A DNA stretch of 64,000 bases from Channallabes apus (GCA_030522415.1 CM060106.1:27846985-27910984); one strand, 5' to 3'. Counted from the first letter of the stretch, positions 55,801-64,000 are shown. The notes: generated by a model from the letters alone, not told the origin. Made by a program: numbers and translations.

Positions 55801-58593
55801 TAAGATCTGAACTAAGTTATGCCTAACTCCAGTAGAACACCTGAGCTTTCTATTAAAGATGGGACACCTGATCCGAGCTCTGTCCCTTCTTTAAATGCTA
55901 TAGTATAATCTCCGCTTCATTCTTTCTGCAGTGAGCACGTCAGGAATGCGAAGAGGGTGGAACTTTTGACACAAAGAACACAATATTGGTTGAGTGTACG
56001 ATTACAGACGAAGCACTAGAGTACTACAGGACTCTTCTACTACACCCCTGATGCAGAGCAACAATCGTACTAAATTACACCGGGACAGGAAATCAGGGAA
56101 TTTGAAGCGCCTTGTTAAGCAGGACAGGAAAAATCTCCAAAACAGGGGGTAGAAGATGCCTGGTTCCAAATCGGTGTAACCGTCTCGCGTACATATCCAC
56201 CTCCCTTAATTCCAGAGAATGACTCATGTAGGGAGTGGGATAATATCCAATGTGGTATCTGCAGGAGGTGAAAATGAATCATGTGGAAAAAACTAACATC
56301 TTACATTTTTGTCTGCTTTATAAAACTACAGACAAGTTGAGATAAGCAGAATTGTGCTTGGAGATCTCATGGAGCAACGATCGGTCACACTGCCAGCTCT
56401 GATATTGCAGAGAATATTGTGTACTCGGAGTCAGAGACGACGGAGCAGCATGCTGTAGGTGTGTGGGTGTGTGTGTGTGTGTGTGTATGAGTGTTAACTG
56501 CTGTCTGTTTCTTATTCATTCCAGCTTTAAGCAGTGAGAAAACTTGTACGATGTAGACAAGACACTGATAACAACATTTGGACATTTTAATAGGACGTTT
56601 TTATGTTGAAAACTTTAAACTTTCAACCCGTTGCGTTCATTTATTTCAGCACCATACCAATAAAGCCTACTGAGAAAGCAATGCAAGCTCTCACACGAAC
56701 AAGGAAAGACACAAGACAAGATTTGTTAGAATATATCAAACTGGGTTGAAAACGTACCCATCTTTCAGGTAATTAAACAAAATCTGTTTAGCAGTCTCTT
56801 CGTGCGTTTGTTGCGACAGCTCCTGTTGGCCTTTCAGAAGATCCGGTGTTGTCTGTTCCCAGATTTTAAAAAAGAAAAACAGAAGTGCACAGATTTTAAC
56901 GGACATATTTTCTACTTTAGTCCAGGTATTCGATGAAGATTTTTGCCAGACGAAACAGGACAGAAATCATACATACCTGAGCAACCATTTCATTTGTCTT
57001 CTTATTGTAGTTTGGAACCGCTCTGGGCAAAGACGTTGTAGCCACACTGGTCACACTTTTAGCTTTTGGTGATATTTTATTGGCCTCTGTTCCCTTGTTC
57101 TCCACAGGCAGAATGGAGGGTCGACTCAGTGGTTTCTTATAGAGTAGGAGGGAATCTGCAACATTGGGCATTGCTCCTTGTGGAGAGCCTGGCTCGCTGC
57201 TGATCTGTGCCACATCTCTGTAGGTTCTCCTCCGTCCAACAGAAGAAAATGGGGACTTTTGAAGAAGCTGCGAGGGCTTGAGCAGATGCTCGGTTGACCG
57301 TCCTCGGTTACGGCTCACCTCATCCAGGTACTCTGCATCTCCTTCCAGACCAAATGGCAAGGCGCTATCTACACTACGGGAACGTTTGCGATCTTCTGGA
57401 TTGATCCGATTCCTCCGACCAGAGCGCCCTCGTCTCTGCTGGCTTTCTTTCCCGTCGAACTTACTGATAAGCTCATCAACACCTGGGATGGAGCCTGTGT
57501 CAATGTCTCTGCCTGTTCCAGGAAGGAAAGGGATATAGCGTCGGTTCTTGTGGCGATTAATGCTGTCTGCATATAGTGCCTCGAACTGCTCTTCCTTGGT
57601 AGAGGATACAGAAGAATTGCGAGAGCGTGATGACTGAAGCACAGCGCCACTGGAATCGCTTCTTCGTAAGGGAAGTATGTCTGGCTCTCTGTGCCTTCGC
57701 TCCAGACTGGAGTTTGTGCTGCTTGTTGTACTTGGTGTCCTGTAGGAGGACTGCTCACTGGGAACACTGGTGGTGGAAGGTACCTGAGGAACCGGAAGCC
57801 GCTGAGCAGGCTGGGAAACCTGGGAAGGAAGCTGGAAAGTAGACGGTTGCTGAACTTGGGAATGAGAGTGAGGTTTATTTGAGGATTGTGCTTGGACTTG
57901 AGGTTTAGCTTGGGACTGAGGTTGTGTCTGAGCTTGGCCTTTAGATAGATCTTTTTGAGGCTGGACTCTCGATGGGAATGTTTGAGGAACTGACTGTGGC
58001 GGAGCCCATTTTCTTGTATCCGGTGCTAGTGGATCTGTGCTTTTGGGTTGTTCTAGACTGGATGATTTGAAACCTGGAGAAATTGTTCTTGGGAGAGACC
58101 CTGGATAAGTATGTTTACTCTCACCAGTAGAAGGAGGTTGGAAATTACCAAGGGTATTGTGCTCTGGGTCATAAGGCTTTAGGATCTCTGGGTGCCTCTG
58201 GAAGTTTCGCAGAGTGGATGGCTTCTTTGCCTGAGCGTCTCTGGATTCAGAGATATCATTGTATGGGTTGACATATGGAACCTGATGCTGGGCTCGGTAT
58301 TCAGCAAAGGGGTTATCAGAGAGGTTTTCCCTGGGTACTCTGAAGTCATAATCCTGGTAATTATCAATAAAGGACCCTTCAGACTCATTGTAGCCATTAT
58401 TGTTGGGGGGGGCTGAATAAGGGTTGAGTGCTCTGTCTTGATTATTCAGAACAACATACGGGTGTCCGTCTATGCCTTGGACCCTAATACTGAGGCCATA
58501 GCTGCTGTTATTTTGGCCTCTTGTGCGTGAAGGGTGACTGTAGCTTGACTCTAGTCCAGTATTCGGAAGGCCACTGACTTTATAGGACTCCAT
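31125..58593 (-). CDS. cgnl1: Paracingulin / cingulin-like protein 1, complete coding region over 18 exons
   Basis: Cytoplasmic plaque protein of tight and adherens junctions. Known members bind ZO-1 and guide Rho-family GEFs to junctions. I joined 18 exons with GT-AG borders: 58593-56977, 56852-56758, 55317-55212, 54765-54664, 54532-54384, 52653-52521, 52383-52171, 41713-41507, 40518-40414, 40327-40175, 39842-39672, 35825-35667, 34883-34794, 32318-32235, 32015-31891, 31802-31694, 31607-31444, 31287-31125. The sum is 3,945 nt, or 1,314 codons plus stop, close to mammalian CGNL1 (about 1,300 residues). Residues 1 to about 545 form a disordered S/P/Q-rich head with [19 protein letters not shown] near residue 32. 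The rest is a heptad-rich coiled coil ending in an acidic D/E run. [15 protein letters not shown] and [11 protein letters not shown] in the head, and [17 protein letters not shown] at the head-rod border, match my knowledge of CGNL1 better than CGN. No frame break was seen. The start is the first in-frame ATG after the splice acceptor. Confidence 0.95.
31444..31607 (-). CDS. cgnl1: cgnl1 coding exon 17 (end of rod, aa 1207-1261)
   Basis: This 164-nt exon encodes [20 protein letters not shown] and further heptads to LRSEI. It ends in phase 2 (AG/gtaacc) and the last exon completes the arginine codon. Confidence 0.95.
31694..31802 (-). CDS. cgnl1: cgnl1 coding exon 16 (coiled coil, aa 1170-1206)
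   Basis: This 109-nt exon encodes [20 protein letters not shown] and ends QDQKDQ. The acceptor is accag/GG and the donor CAG/gtgagc. Confidence 0.94.
31891..32015 (-). CDS. cgnl1: cgnl1 coding exon 15 (coiled coil, aa 1129-1170)
   Basis: This 125-nt exon encodes [14 protein letters not shown] and [20 protein letters not shown]. The donor is AAAG/gttgga. It ends in phase 2. Confidence 0.94.
32235..32318 (-). CDS. cgnl1: cgnl1 coding exon 14 (coiled coil, aa 1101-1128)
   Basis: This 84-nt exon, phase 0, starts [13 protein letters not shown] and ends LDRQ. The acceptor is gacag and the donor CAG/gtgaac. Confidence 0.92.
33034..33336 (+). mobile_element. MITE-like repeat, copy 1 (in cgnl1 intron)
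   Basis: It shares TTTCCCCTCTCGTCC, CTGTCATCATCTG and a right end CCAAGACTTTTGGACAGTAC with the copies at 38,443 and 46,213. Confidence 0.65.
34794..34883 (-). CDS. cgnl1: cgnl1 coding exon 13 (coiled coil, aa 1071-1100)
   Basis: This 90-nt exon, phase 0, encodes [18 protein letters not shown] and ends GREQ. The acceptor is ctgcag and the donor CAG/gtgaac. Confidence 0.92.
35631..35664 (+). repeat. (TG)n microsatellite abutting a cgnl1 donor
   Basis: About 17 units ending 2 bp from the splice donor of coding exon 12. It is a CA repeat in the transcript. Confidence 0.95.
35667..35825 (-). CDS. cgnl1: cgnl1 coding exon 12 (coiled coil, aa 1018-1070)
   Basis: This 159-nt exon, phase 0, starts [20 protein letters not shown] and ends KARQIKQLE. 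The donor GAG/gtacac runs straight into a CA repeat (35,631-35,664 on the plus strand), a weak, unusual 5' splice site. Confidence 0.93.
36022..36385 (+). mobile_element. tRNA-derived SINE, copy E (young, full length)
   Basis: Head GGCGGCACGGTGGTGTAGTG, B box GGTTCGATTCC, the body and a (GAAT)n tail are all present. Direct repeats of about 18 bp (ATGAGAGACTAGATTTCA, 36,004-36,021 and 36,386-36,403) flank it. It is nearly identical to copy F, including the doubled CGATTCCC segment. Confidence 0.95.
36425..36745. repeat. Interspersed repeat fragments
   Basis: 36,475-36,620 (GGTTGCATATCCCTCGCTTG, then TTTTCCAGGCTTGTATTACA) and 36,650-36,745 (CACTTTTGTAAGTCGCTCTG, then GATAAGAGCGTCT) are common dispersed fish sequences, here old and partial. 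Confidence 0.5.
37805..37852 (+). repeat. (CA)n microsatellite
   Basis: About 24 units, in cgnl1 intron between coding exons 11 and 12. Confidence 0.95.
38443..38855 (+). mobile_element. MITE-like repeat, copy 2, with both ends
   Basis: The left end TACTGTGCAAAAGCCACGAG and right end GGCGACTCAAGACCTTTGCA are imperfect inverted repeats. The middle matches copies 1 and 3. There is no coding capacity. Confidence 0.7.
39672..39842 (-). CDS. cgnl1: cgnl1 coding exon 11 (coiled coil, aa 961-1017)
   Basis: This 171-nt exon, phase 0, runs from [11 protein letters not shown] through [17 protein letters not shown]. The donor is GAG/gttggt. The [10 protein letters not shown] block is strongly conserved in CGNL1. 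Confidence 0.95.
40175..40327 (-). CDS. cgnl1: cgnl1 coding exon 10 (coiled coil, aa 910-960)
   Basis: This 153-nt exon, phase 0, runs from [20 protein letters not shown] to VEKLQRE. The acceptor is cttag and the donor GAG/gtgaga. Confidence 0.94.
40414..40518 (-). CDS. cgnl1: cgnl1 coding exon 9 (coiled coil, aa 875-909)
   Basis: This 105-nt exon, phase 0, encodes [20 protein letters not shown] and ends RLEEVQ. The acceptor is ctgcag and the donor CAG/gtgggt. A SINE sits about 55 nt upstream of its acceptor. Confidence 0.92.
40572..41022 (-). mobile_element. Second tRNA-derived SINE family, in a cgnl1 intron
   Basis: On the minus strand it starts GGCCTCCGAGTGGCGCAGTG (A box GTGGCGCAGTGG) with B-box-like GGTTCGGGTTCC. 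A GC-rich body of about 350 bp and an A-rich end near 40,572 follow. It is unrelated in body to the GGCGGCACGG family. It lies just upstream of coding exon 9. Confidence 0.8.
41507..41713 (-). CDS. cgnl1: cgnl1 coding exon 8 (coiled coil, aa 806-874)
   Basis: This 207-nt exon after a 10.4-kb intron encodes a coiled coil running from [16 protein letters not shown] to LEDKARRLE. The acceptor is tacag/AGT and the donor GAG/gtacga. Its length, added to the next exon, equals that of the matching stretch in mammalian CGNL1, so no exon seems missing in the long intron. Confidence 0.93.
42283..42525 (-). mobile_element. tRNA-derived SINE, copy G (GGAT-tail type, diverged)
   Basis: A (CATC)n tail at 42,283-42,311, then the complement of the SINE body, ending with GAATCGAACCCTGATCC (B box reversed) and GCTAGCCACTAAGCCACC (A box reversed). 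Confidence 0.75.
43871..44155 (-). pseudogene. hAT transposase N-terminus (ZBED5-like), truncated
   Basis: It reads [40 protein letters not shown] and [10 protein letters not shown], then [15 protein letters not shown]. This is the C2H2-like finger and linker typical of ZBED5/SCAND3-type hAT transposases. It stops after about 94 codons where the family continues for over 500 residues. Confidence 0.85.
44344..44700 (-). pseudogene. BED-finger fragment of a second hAT family
   Basis: [20 protein letters not shown] followed by [19 protein letters not shown] is a BED zinc finger (C-x-x-C partly altered to CEVRKC, H-x4-H kept). Nearby GTGTGCGATATA (about 44,191) resembles a hAT terminus. It appears to be a piece of another element inserted in the outer one. 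Confidence 0.75.
45264..45327 (+). repeat. (TA)n microsatellite
   Basis: About 32 TA units directly before SINE copy F. Confidence 0.95.
45333..45716 (+). mobile_element. tRNA-derived SINE, copy F (young)
   Basis: Full length with head, B box, body and (GAAT)n tail, nearly identical to copy E. It inserted at the end of a TA microsatellite. Confidence 0.95.
45731..45756 (+). repeat. (CA)n microsatellite
   Basis: About 13 units between SINE F and a Tc1 remnant. Confidence 0.9.
45754..46116 (+). mobile_element. Internally deleted Tc1-like element
   Basis: Ends CACTATATTGCCAAAAGTAT and AAATACTTTTGCCAATATAG are inverted repeats. The middle reads [11 protein letters not shown], then [13 protein letters not shown], the C-terminal end of a transposase after the last catalytic residue. 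About 1 kb is missing. Confidence 0.8.
46213..46583 (+). mobile_element. MITE-like repeat, copy 3
   Basis: It shares CAGCAACCTCATTTCCCCTC, TGATCATCTGTCATCATCT and GGTGGCTCAAGA with copy 2, in the same orientation. Confidence 0.65.
51580..51815 (+). repeat. Degenerate GTGCAATATG repeat plus SINE tail
   Basis: At least seven loose copies of (G/A)TGCAATAT(G) spaced 20-45 bp apart, followed by CTTCTATACCGCTTTATCCTG from a SINE 3' end. Such arrays occur in 3' ends of fish retroelements. Confidence 0.5.
52130..52143 (+). repeat. G-homopolymer near a cgnl1 donor
   Basis: A G run of about 14, about 30 bp inside the intron from coding exon 7. Confidence 0.85.
52171..52383 (-). CDS. cgnl1: cgnl1 coding exon 7 (coiled coil, aa 735-805)
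   Basis: This 213-nt exon, phase 0, encodes [20 protein letters not shown] and [17 protein letters not shown], a highly conserved rod block. The donor is CAG/gtagtg. A 14-base run of C (minus strand) lies about 30 nt into the intron. Confidence 0.95.
52521..52653 (-). CDS. cgnl1: cgnl1 coding exon 6 (coiled coil, aa 690-734)
   Basis: This 133-nt exon encodes [15 protein letters not shown] and [13 protein letters not shown]. The acceptor is the AG at 52,654-52,655, not the closer ttccag. Only the distal acceptor restores the GA/G codon and the family's FQV-MEREQ motif; the proximal one would create a stop. Confidence 0.93.
52791..52825 (+). repeat. (CA)n microsatellite
   Basis: About 17 units with one CG interruption. 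Confidence 0.9.
53715..54085 (-). mobile_element. Tc1-like transposase remnant
   Basis: The minus strand reads [20 protein letters not shown] and GNKMK, the stretch between the first two catalytic residues of a Tc1-type transposase. It is broken and has no clear ends. Confidence 0.65.
54384..54532 (-). CDS. cgnl1: cgnl1 coding exon 5 (coiled coil, aa 641-690)
   Basis: This 149-nt exon starts [13 protein letters not shown] and ends TTLEE, with the last codon split GA/G. The donor is GA/gtaaga. It encodes amphipathic heptads of the rod. Confidence 0.93.
54664..54765 (-). CDS. cgnl1: cgnl1 coding exon 4 (coiled coil, aa 607-640)
   Basis: This 102-nt exon, phase 0 at both ends, encodes [20 protein letters not shown] and further heptads to LEDENK. 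The acceptor is ggtag/TCC and the donor AAG/gtactg. Confidence 0.9.
55212..55317 (-). CDS. cgnl1: cgnl1 coding exon 3 (head-rod junction, aa 571-606)
   Basis: This 106-nt exon encodes [18 protein letters not shown] and the start of the rod. The acceptor is cttag/GAG and the donor AAA/gtaagc. Phase matches both neighbours. Confidence 0.94.
55377..55404 (+). repeat. (TG)n microsatellite
   Basis: About 14 units, 60 bp upstream of coding exon 3. Confidence 0.9.
56758..56852 (-). CDS. cgnl1: cgnl1 coding exon 2 (aa 540-571)
   Basis: This 95-nt exon encodes [15 protein letters not shown] and ends NYLKDG. It is too short to stand out as an open frame. The acceptor is aacag/ACA and the donor ATGG/gtacg. 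It ends in phase 2 and the next exon supplies the third base. The motif is conserved in CGNL1 just before the rod. Confidence 0.92.
56977..58593 (-). CDS. cgnl1: cgnl1 coding exon 1 (head domain, aa 1-539)
   Basis: A single 1,617-nt exon encodes nearly the whole globular or disordered head. It opens with [10 protein letters not shown]. The ZO-1-interacting motif sits at about residues 32-50. A Q/P/S-rich low-complexity stretch follows at about 180-300, then the conserved basic block [15 protein letters not shown]. The donor is CAG/gtatgt at 56,976. The acceptor at 58,647 follows a T-rich tract, and about 53 nt of 5' UTR (58,594-58,646) precede the ATG in this exon. An upstream in-frame GTG is open but is not a plausible start. 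One giant head exon is typical of CGNL1. Confidence 0.95.
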
Positions 58594-58646
58594 CAAGAAT
58601 GCTGAGAGGAGGATTTCGAATCCTGCTCCCTGGAAATGGCCCACCT

Positions 58647-61600
58647 CTGCAAAAAATACAATAAAAAAAAACGTAAGATCGTTATTACCCGAAAAAAAAA
58701 ATCCAAATGACTTCGGTAAATAGTTTTAAATTTGAACTGGCCATTAATGAGATTTTAATGTCTAGTGACCTTTGATTCATTCTTAGAGTTTATTTAGTTG
58801 CAGTACGTGCATAAGTAGTTTATATTCTACAGTATATTAACTCCCTATGAACACCAGCTATTGCAGTTTACAAAACTAGCTAAATAAAAGTTGCTGAAAG
58901 ACAACAGTCAAGCTGTTATTAGCCAAACACTGTCATTATAGAGCAAACAAAGCTGGCATAATAACCTCTGGAGCTACTCTTAAACTGTCCGCAATGATTC
59001 ATTCAAGGCTTTCATAGGTTCCGTACATTACATAAGTCTGCTAGATCACAAGGGAATGGCAAAAACTCAGACGATGATGAGTAACCAGTATTTGAGCTTT
59101 GTACCGTTCTTTATGGTGACCTTTTTGCACTTGTACCATAATATATGATGGCGTGGGAAAACCTATATAGATTTATATGGCTATAGTCCATTGATAATTG
59201 TGAAACGATTTCACGTTTAAGAAAAACCCTTTAAAATGGTATAAATGTACTTTTGACTGAGATACACACAAAACAGGAAGATATTTCAAAGCCGTCCTCA
59301 GGAAAATCACTATATAGCAAAAATAAACAAATAAATAAATAAGATAAAAACAACACTCAGTCACCACATATACGGTTTTCCCAGGCCAGCACACATATCG
59401 AATTACCTCGGACAAAACATTCTGACAAAAAAGTTCCTGATACAAGAAACCTGTTTTTCTCGGATTCTAAGCATAACTGCCTAAAGGAAATTGTTGTGCT
59501 TTCTAATAAACATTTATTTATAACATATTTCATAGAAGATTTCATAAGCCTAACAATTTCATATGATTAGTTTTTCAGATGAAGGAATTCGTGGTTTATG
59601 TTGTCTATTTACCTGATACCACAAAACACTAGTAATACTTTTTACACCAATTCTATAGAGTATAATTCTTGGATAAACCTCGATAATATTTGGTTGGCAA
59701 AAAAACATTTTTCATGCATGTGTCATAAAATATATATGACATTATTGTAAAGTGTAATGATTGTGTGGAATCTGTTCACACAGTTCCGTACATGCCTAAA
59801 GGATATCCACAATATATTATTATAAGTGTATGTAGGTTGTAATCCAGTGTGTACACGCCAACCACTCATGCATTTTAGAAGTCTTTAGACGTCATGTCTT
59901 TTAGAAGTATCAGTAAAAAAAAAGACTTTAATAAATGTGGTTGTAGCCAACACAAAGCAAAACACCTATCACCCCTACCAGGCACCAAAATGGCAAAATG
60001 CTTTTATCAGAATGACTAAAGGCCTTTATTGTTCCTGTTATCAGCACACCCCAGTGATAACACAAACAAATAAACACATTTCTCACTGGTTCACCTAGGC
60101 CTACATCACACAAACCCGAGACTGAATGGTTTCCATGACGAAGCACCACACTGGCCACAACAAACAATCCTCACCTCCGTATCTCCATCATAATACCCCC
60201 CGCACACTCTCCTTACGATTATTCATAACACAAACACAAAACGTGCAAAAGTACATGTGAGCAACTTTTCCTGTTTTGATGCACAATGAAGCTCCCAGAC
60301 CAGCACTTCTAAAAGAATAAAGAGAGAGCGCAATTACAGATGCATGAGAAATAAAACTCTCTGTTGTAGGATTAAGAAGGAAAAGCCTACCAAATGAGTT
60401 TCTTTTTGACTCAGGATGACGTCATCCAGGGCACAGGAACTTCCGGGTGATAGCACAGCTTCTTTCCTTCCATTGTGTCCCCTGGAAGTGGTAACGGTCT
60501 GGTTTCTGACAGGGAGGAAGGCCACATGGCCTCTGCCAGCTTACATTCACTGCCCTCTAATCCCTCATCCAGATGCCTCCTCCAAAACAATTACACCTCT
60601 CTAGTGTACACTTCATTAGTATAAATGTCTCTAAGCAGCACATGCCATCGTAGACCATGCCAAAGCTTAACCTTCAAACTTAAAACAATTACCAAAGCTT
60701 AACCTCACCTTATATTAATCCTGATACATCTGCAGGAAATCCCAACATTAACAATAAGGTTTCACAACGTGTCTGAGTGCTTACACGGCATCAGAGGTCG
60801 ACAATACTTGAGTAAAAATACTTTGAATAATAATTCTTATGAAATTAAATAAAATCTGTTATTTGCTCACTTTTACAGGCTAGACTAAACTGCTTTCTTT
60901 GCTAACAGCAGGTCAAACTTGAACTAATTCCAGAAGCTAACAATCAGTTAGGCAGCGTAAAATATTGGCTTGTCCCTGGTGATTCCCACCCATAATATTT
61001 ACATGCCATTGTCAAATTCCGTCATTAACTTGTTCTTCAAAATTATTTTCCAATACTTTTTCCATTCATGAGAGACAGGGTGTATATCCTCTCAAAAGAC
61101 CAATAATCAAAATCCAAACTGTTTCTGGAGTGATTGAAACCATCCATTTATAAGATATAACTGACTGCCTACACAATACAGCTGTGTGTTAAAGAGTGCC
61201 AATGTATTTATCAGTGGAGGTTTCTGTGTCTAGTATTCGGCTCCCTAAAGCATACTAGGGGAGAACATCAGTACGATGCACACACCTTGTACTGGTTAAC
61301 CCTTTATACTGCACTCGTTGAAATACTTGGAAACTCAAAACTTCAAGACTTTTTCCAATACTAGTGCAAATCACGGTCACCCACCTAGAATAATATTTTA
61401 TTCCCAAAAAAAGTGTATAGTTATAAAAATGTAAAAAATAAATAAATCGAGCAAATTGTAACAAATATCAATTTACAAAACGTGGTTCTTTATGAGTTAA
61501 ACTCGGAGTCCCTGATGACTAGTAATACCACTGTATGCAGAGCAGTAACACATATCAGGCATTTATAGCCTGCAGTCAACAAAAGCACTTAAAATGACTT

Positions 61601-62919
61601 CCAAAGCAACAAACTGACACAGCAGCAGCTAAGAGGAACCAATTAACAGTATAGAGGAGCCTGGGCAAGCAAACGGAGTATAACTCAGCAGCTTAAAATG
61701 ACAGAACTTTATTAAGTGTCGAGATATTAATAAATGCCATCATGAATACATTTCAATTAAGAGAAGTATTTAAGTGACTCCATTGGCTTTAACCATTTTC
61801 AGTACTTCCTAGTCAAAGTGCTTGTACATGTGACCCATATATACAGTGTTGTTCGTGGCAACAAATGGCATGAAATTTGAAGACTTATGTAGATGAACAT
61901 GAATCGACTAAAAAGAACGATAGTTTGTACATACTTTTGCTCACAACGTCATGTTGTCATTACGGTTGTGGTTGTTATTTAAAGAAAACAGTCACTATAG
62001 AGTTCATGTAGCTAACCTGATGCTGAGTAATGCTTCAACATTGAGATCATCATAATGCACATCTGGTATGAAACTGAATGTCATAATTACTTTAAAACCA
62101 GAGATCAAATCCCTCTTGTGTGGTATGTCTCTTAAGTGTCCATCATTTTGCTGACTCTGTGGTGTTCATTGGAATGAGAAAGTGTGAGATTCTAAATACT
62201 ACAGATCCATTTAGTATTACTCGTAGTTTAGGCCATAGTTTACAATTTCTTCAACCAGACAATACCTACTGTATCTAAACCGACGCTTCTCACCTAAAGG
62301 CAGAAAGCTTTGACTGTATCTTGCAGAACATCTTGATTAGTCAGGCAGAAGATTTACATACAGGCAAGAGTAAATAAACCGGTATGTTCTGTTTCTCCAA
62401 CAAAAAGCCCAGTGTATAAGGACCTCTGCTAAAGTTTTGAATAAACTCTTTGACCTCTTTAAATAAATTTAGAATCTACGTGTTTATTTATTACTTTCAC
62501 TTATTTTTATGTACTTAAATAGACATTCTGTAGTGCATAAATAACTCTGGGAGCTTCTGTTGTGTACAGTAATCCAGGCATGACTTCACTTATAGAAGTT
62601 AAAGAGATTAAAACCTTTCATGCTTGTATCAGAATGAGGCAAGCTCCAAACTCCAAAGAGATTCAATATCAAAATAATAACTGCTGCTACTGAGTGCTCT
62701 TTCTAAATAAATAAAAAGAAAAAAAGAACCTCAGCAATACATTTTACTTCACTACTCAAAACTTTGAGTGAGTTTTGCATAGAGTTTGATTATCTTGCTG
62801 AGGTTGCTGTAAAATAAATCTCCAGTCTCGAGTGCTGACTAGTAAAGTTCCCACGCTCAGGTTCCTCAGAAACAAGTTTAAAAAAAAAAAGAACAAAACA
62901 AAAGTAACACAAAACTTAC
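58647..62919 (-). other. cgnl1 intron 1 (noncoding)
   Basis: This 4.3-kb AT-rich intron lies between the candidate noncoding exon and the head exon. Apart from the AP-1/CRE/ETS cluster I see no exon, mobile element or long repeat in it. Confidence 0.5.
60408..60447. promoter_or_regulatory. AP-1 / CRE / ETS site cluster in cgnl1 intron 1
   Basis: Within 40 bp there are TGACTCA (60,408-60,414), a full CRE TGACGTCA inside the 14-bp palindrome GGATGACGTCATCC (60,414-60,427), and an ETS-type ACTTCCGGG (60,439-60,447). Such spacing is typical of enhancers or alternative promoters. Function is inferred. Confidence 0.45.
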
Positions 62920-63010
62920 CTACAGCAGGTATTTAACACGCGGAACACGCACTTGTTGCTTTATCAGCTTGTGATAATAACTGCAAAAGGAGAACACAAG
63001 CCCATGCTCC
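62920..63010 (-). other. cgnl1: Candidate noncoding first exon of cgnl1 (5' UTR)
   Basis: The minus strand has a strong donor (TAG/gtaagt) at 62,919/62,920, next to the GC-rich region where the promoter is expected. The 5' border is not defined; 63,010 is a guess. It would splice over 4.3 kb to the acceptor at 58,647. It contains no long open frame. Confidence 0.4.
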
Positions 63011-63450
63011 ACTGAGATTTTCAAAGTCAAACTTATTGCTCTAGTCTTTGCTCTCGGGGGCTGTTTCACTTAAACCAACAGCTACGCACTGGCGCTTTAA
63101 CCCCGCCCCCAAAACAGTGACACACCCCTCCTACTTTTGCCTCTGCACGCACGCCCTGCCTTACAGCTGGGCGTAACCACGCCCCTAAAACGAGAAGAAC
63201 CCAGCGGCGCCGTTCACTTCTATCAGCAGCAAGATAAACGCGACACTCGAGACCCCGCCTACTTCACGCAAAACCCCACCCACAACAAGACCTCTCACAT
63301 AACCCCGCCCACCCTGTCTACACTCTACAAGCGTGTCTCGTGCTGTTCGTAACACGCTCGTCAGATAAAGGCTCGCGCTTTACTGTTGGAATTGCAAATC
63401 ACCTGTTACCAAGGCAACCGCTTAATACGGAACAGGAGCGCGACTTTGTG
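62960..63450 (-). promoter_or_regulatory. Probable cgnl1 promoter, GC-box rich
   Basis: This is the most GC-rich non-repeat stretch near the gene. It has several GC-box/Sp1-like CCGCCC or CGCCCC sites (about 63,102, 63,181, 63,250 and 63,304) and no clear TATA box. It flanks the candidate first exon, as expected for a TATA-less vertebrate promoter. The start site cannot be fixed. Confidence 0.5.
63405..63418 (+). promoter_or_regulatory. RFX-type X-box
   Basis: GTTACCAAGGCAAC fits the RFX X-box form GTNRCC-NN-RGYAAC with both half sites perfect. It lies about 400 bp upstream of the candidate cgnl1 first exon. Confidence 0.5.
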
Positions 63451-64000
63451 CTCTGAAAAATATTCACAAATCTGATTATTTAAATGGAAATGCGCTAACT
63501 AAACTGGAATGTTGATTAAACACAATTAAATTAATAAATATTATTATGATGATGATTATTAATATAATATAATTATTATTCAGCAGCATATAGAGAAGTT
63601 TCTAAAAATAAAAGTAAAAAAAAAGTTCTGCAATTGTATTTAAAATGATTATATTTGTATTCTTGCTCGTATTATTAATATTACTAGTAGTAGTTTAATC
63701 TTACATCGAAGAACTCTAACAAATTAAGAATTAAATCATGACTACAAAAGACTGAGCTACTATGGATGTCCTACTTTCTATTATATTTAAATAACATAAA
63801 TTTACACACGATCGCACAAAATATTATACTAAAATACCAAGTATTACAATTTATTATAGTTTATTACTAAGTACTCCAGTTACAGAATTATTCTTTCTTG
63901 CCAGATAAGCAGGATTGACCCGAGAATCCCAATTTTAAAAAATCACAGAGAATCCCCTGGTCTGTTTTACTTTTTCTTCTCAAGATCCCACGTAAGCATG
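63451..64000. other. AT-rich stretch upstream of the promoter
   Basis: No gene is seen to the window end. Confidence 0.4.

Noticed and set aside
31125..58593. Assigning the gene to cingulin (cgn) rather than cgnl1
   Set aside because: The giant head exon, the [15 protein letters not shown] and [11 protein letters not shown] blocks, total length near 1,310 and the myzap-like neighbour all favour cgnl1.

Overview
The window is nuclear DNA of a teleost fish. It has large introns, dense CA/TA microsatellites, several Tc1/mariner families, hAT elements, tRNA-derived SINEs and a vertebrate-type chromovirus. The mix of repeats fits an otophysan such as a catfish, but the species cannot be fixed from sequence alone.

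Right half (about 31.1-63.1 kb, minus strand): one complete gene, cgnl1 (paracingulin, cingulin-like 1). I traced 18 coding exons by splice sites and phase. They join into one open frame of 1,314 codons plus stop. A large first coding exon encodes the disordered head with the cingulin-type ZO-1-interacting motif; the rest encode a long coiled coil and a short acidic tail. A noncoding first exon (donor at 62,919/62,920) and a GC-box-rich region near 63.0-63.45 kb are the likely promoter. Introns carry SINEs, a MITE present in three copies, a nested hAT composite and long microsatellites.

Left half (1-31 kb): mostly repeats, but it holds three small minus-strand exons too short to appear as open reading frames (17,549-17,614; 14,947-15,033; 2,650-2,742). 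They have canonical splice sites and matching phases. The first two read like the N-terminus of myzap (myocardial zonula adherens protein), the expected same-strand neighbour of CGNL1 in vertebrates. The rest of that gene would lie beyond the left edge.

Within the second myzap intron, on the opposite strand, is a recent Ty3/gypsy chromovirus (8,678-13,368). It has two 406-bp LTRs without visible difference, a 5-bp target duplication, an intact 1,162-codon pol ORF with a C-terminal chromodomain, and an intact -1 frameshift signal. Its 5' end is rearranged: a perfect 107-bp inverted copy of the LTR start sits exactly where the self-priming primer-binding site should be, followed by a gag that has lost its N-terminal part. 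This is the most unusual structure in the window.

Other mobile elements: a nearly full Tc1 with long paired terminal repeats (204-1,820), several Tc1 remnants, a short TIR element (4,338-4,778), a decayed non-LTR retrotransposon (about 7,080-7,960), seven copies or partial copies of one tRNA-derived SINE, a second SINE in a cgnl1 intron, and a 20-unit 15-bp minisatellite (21,921-22,220).
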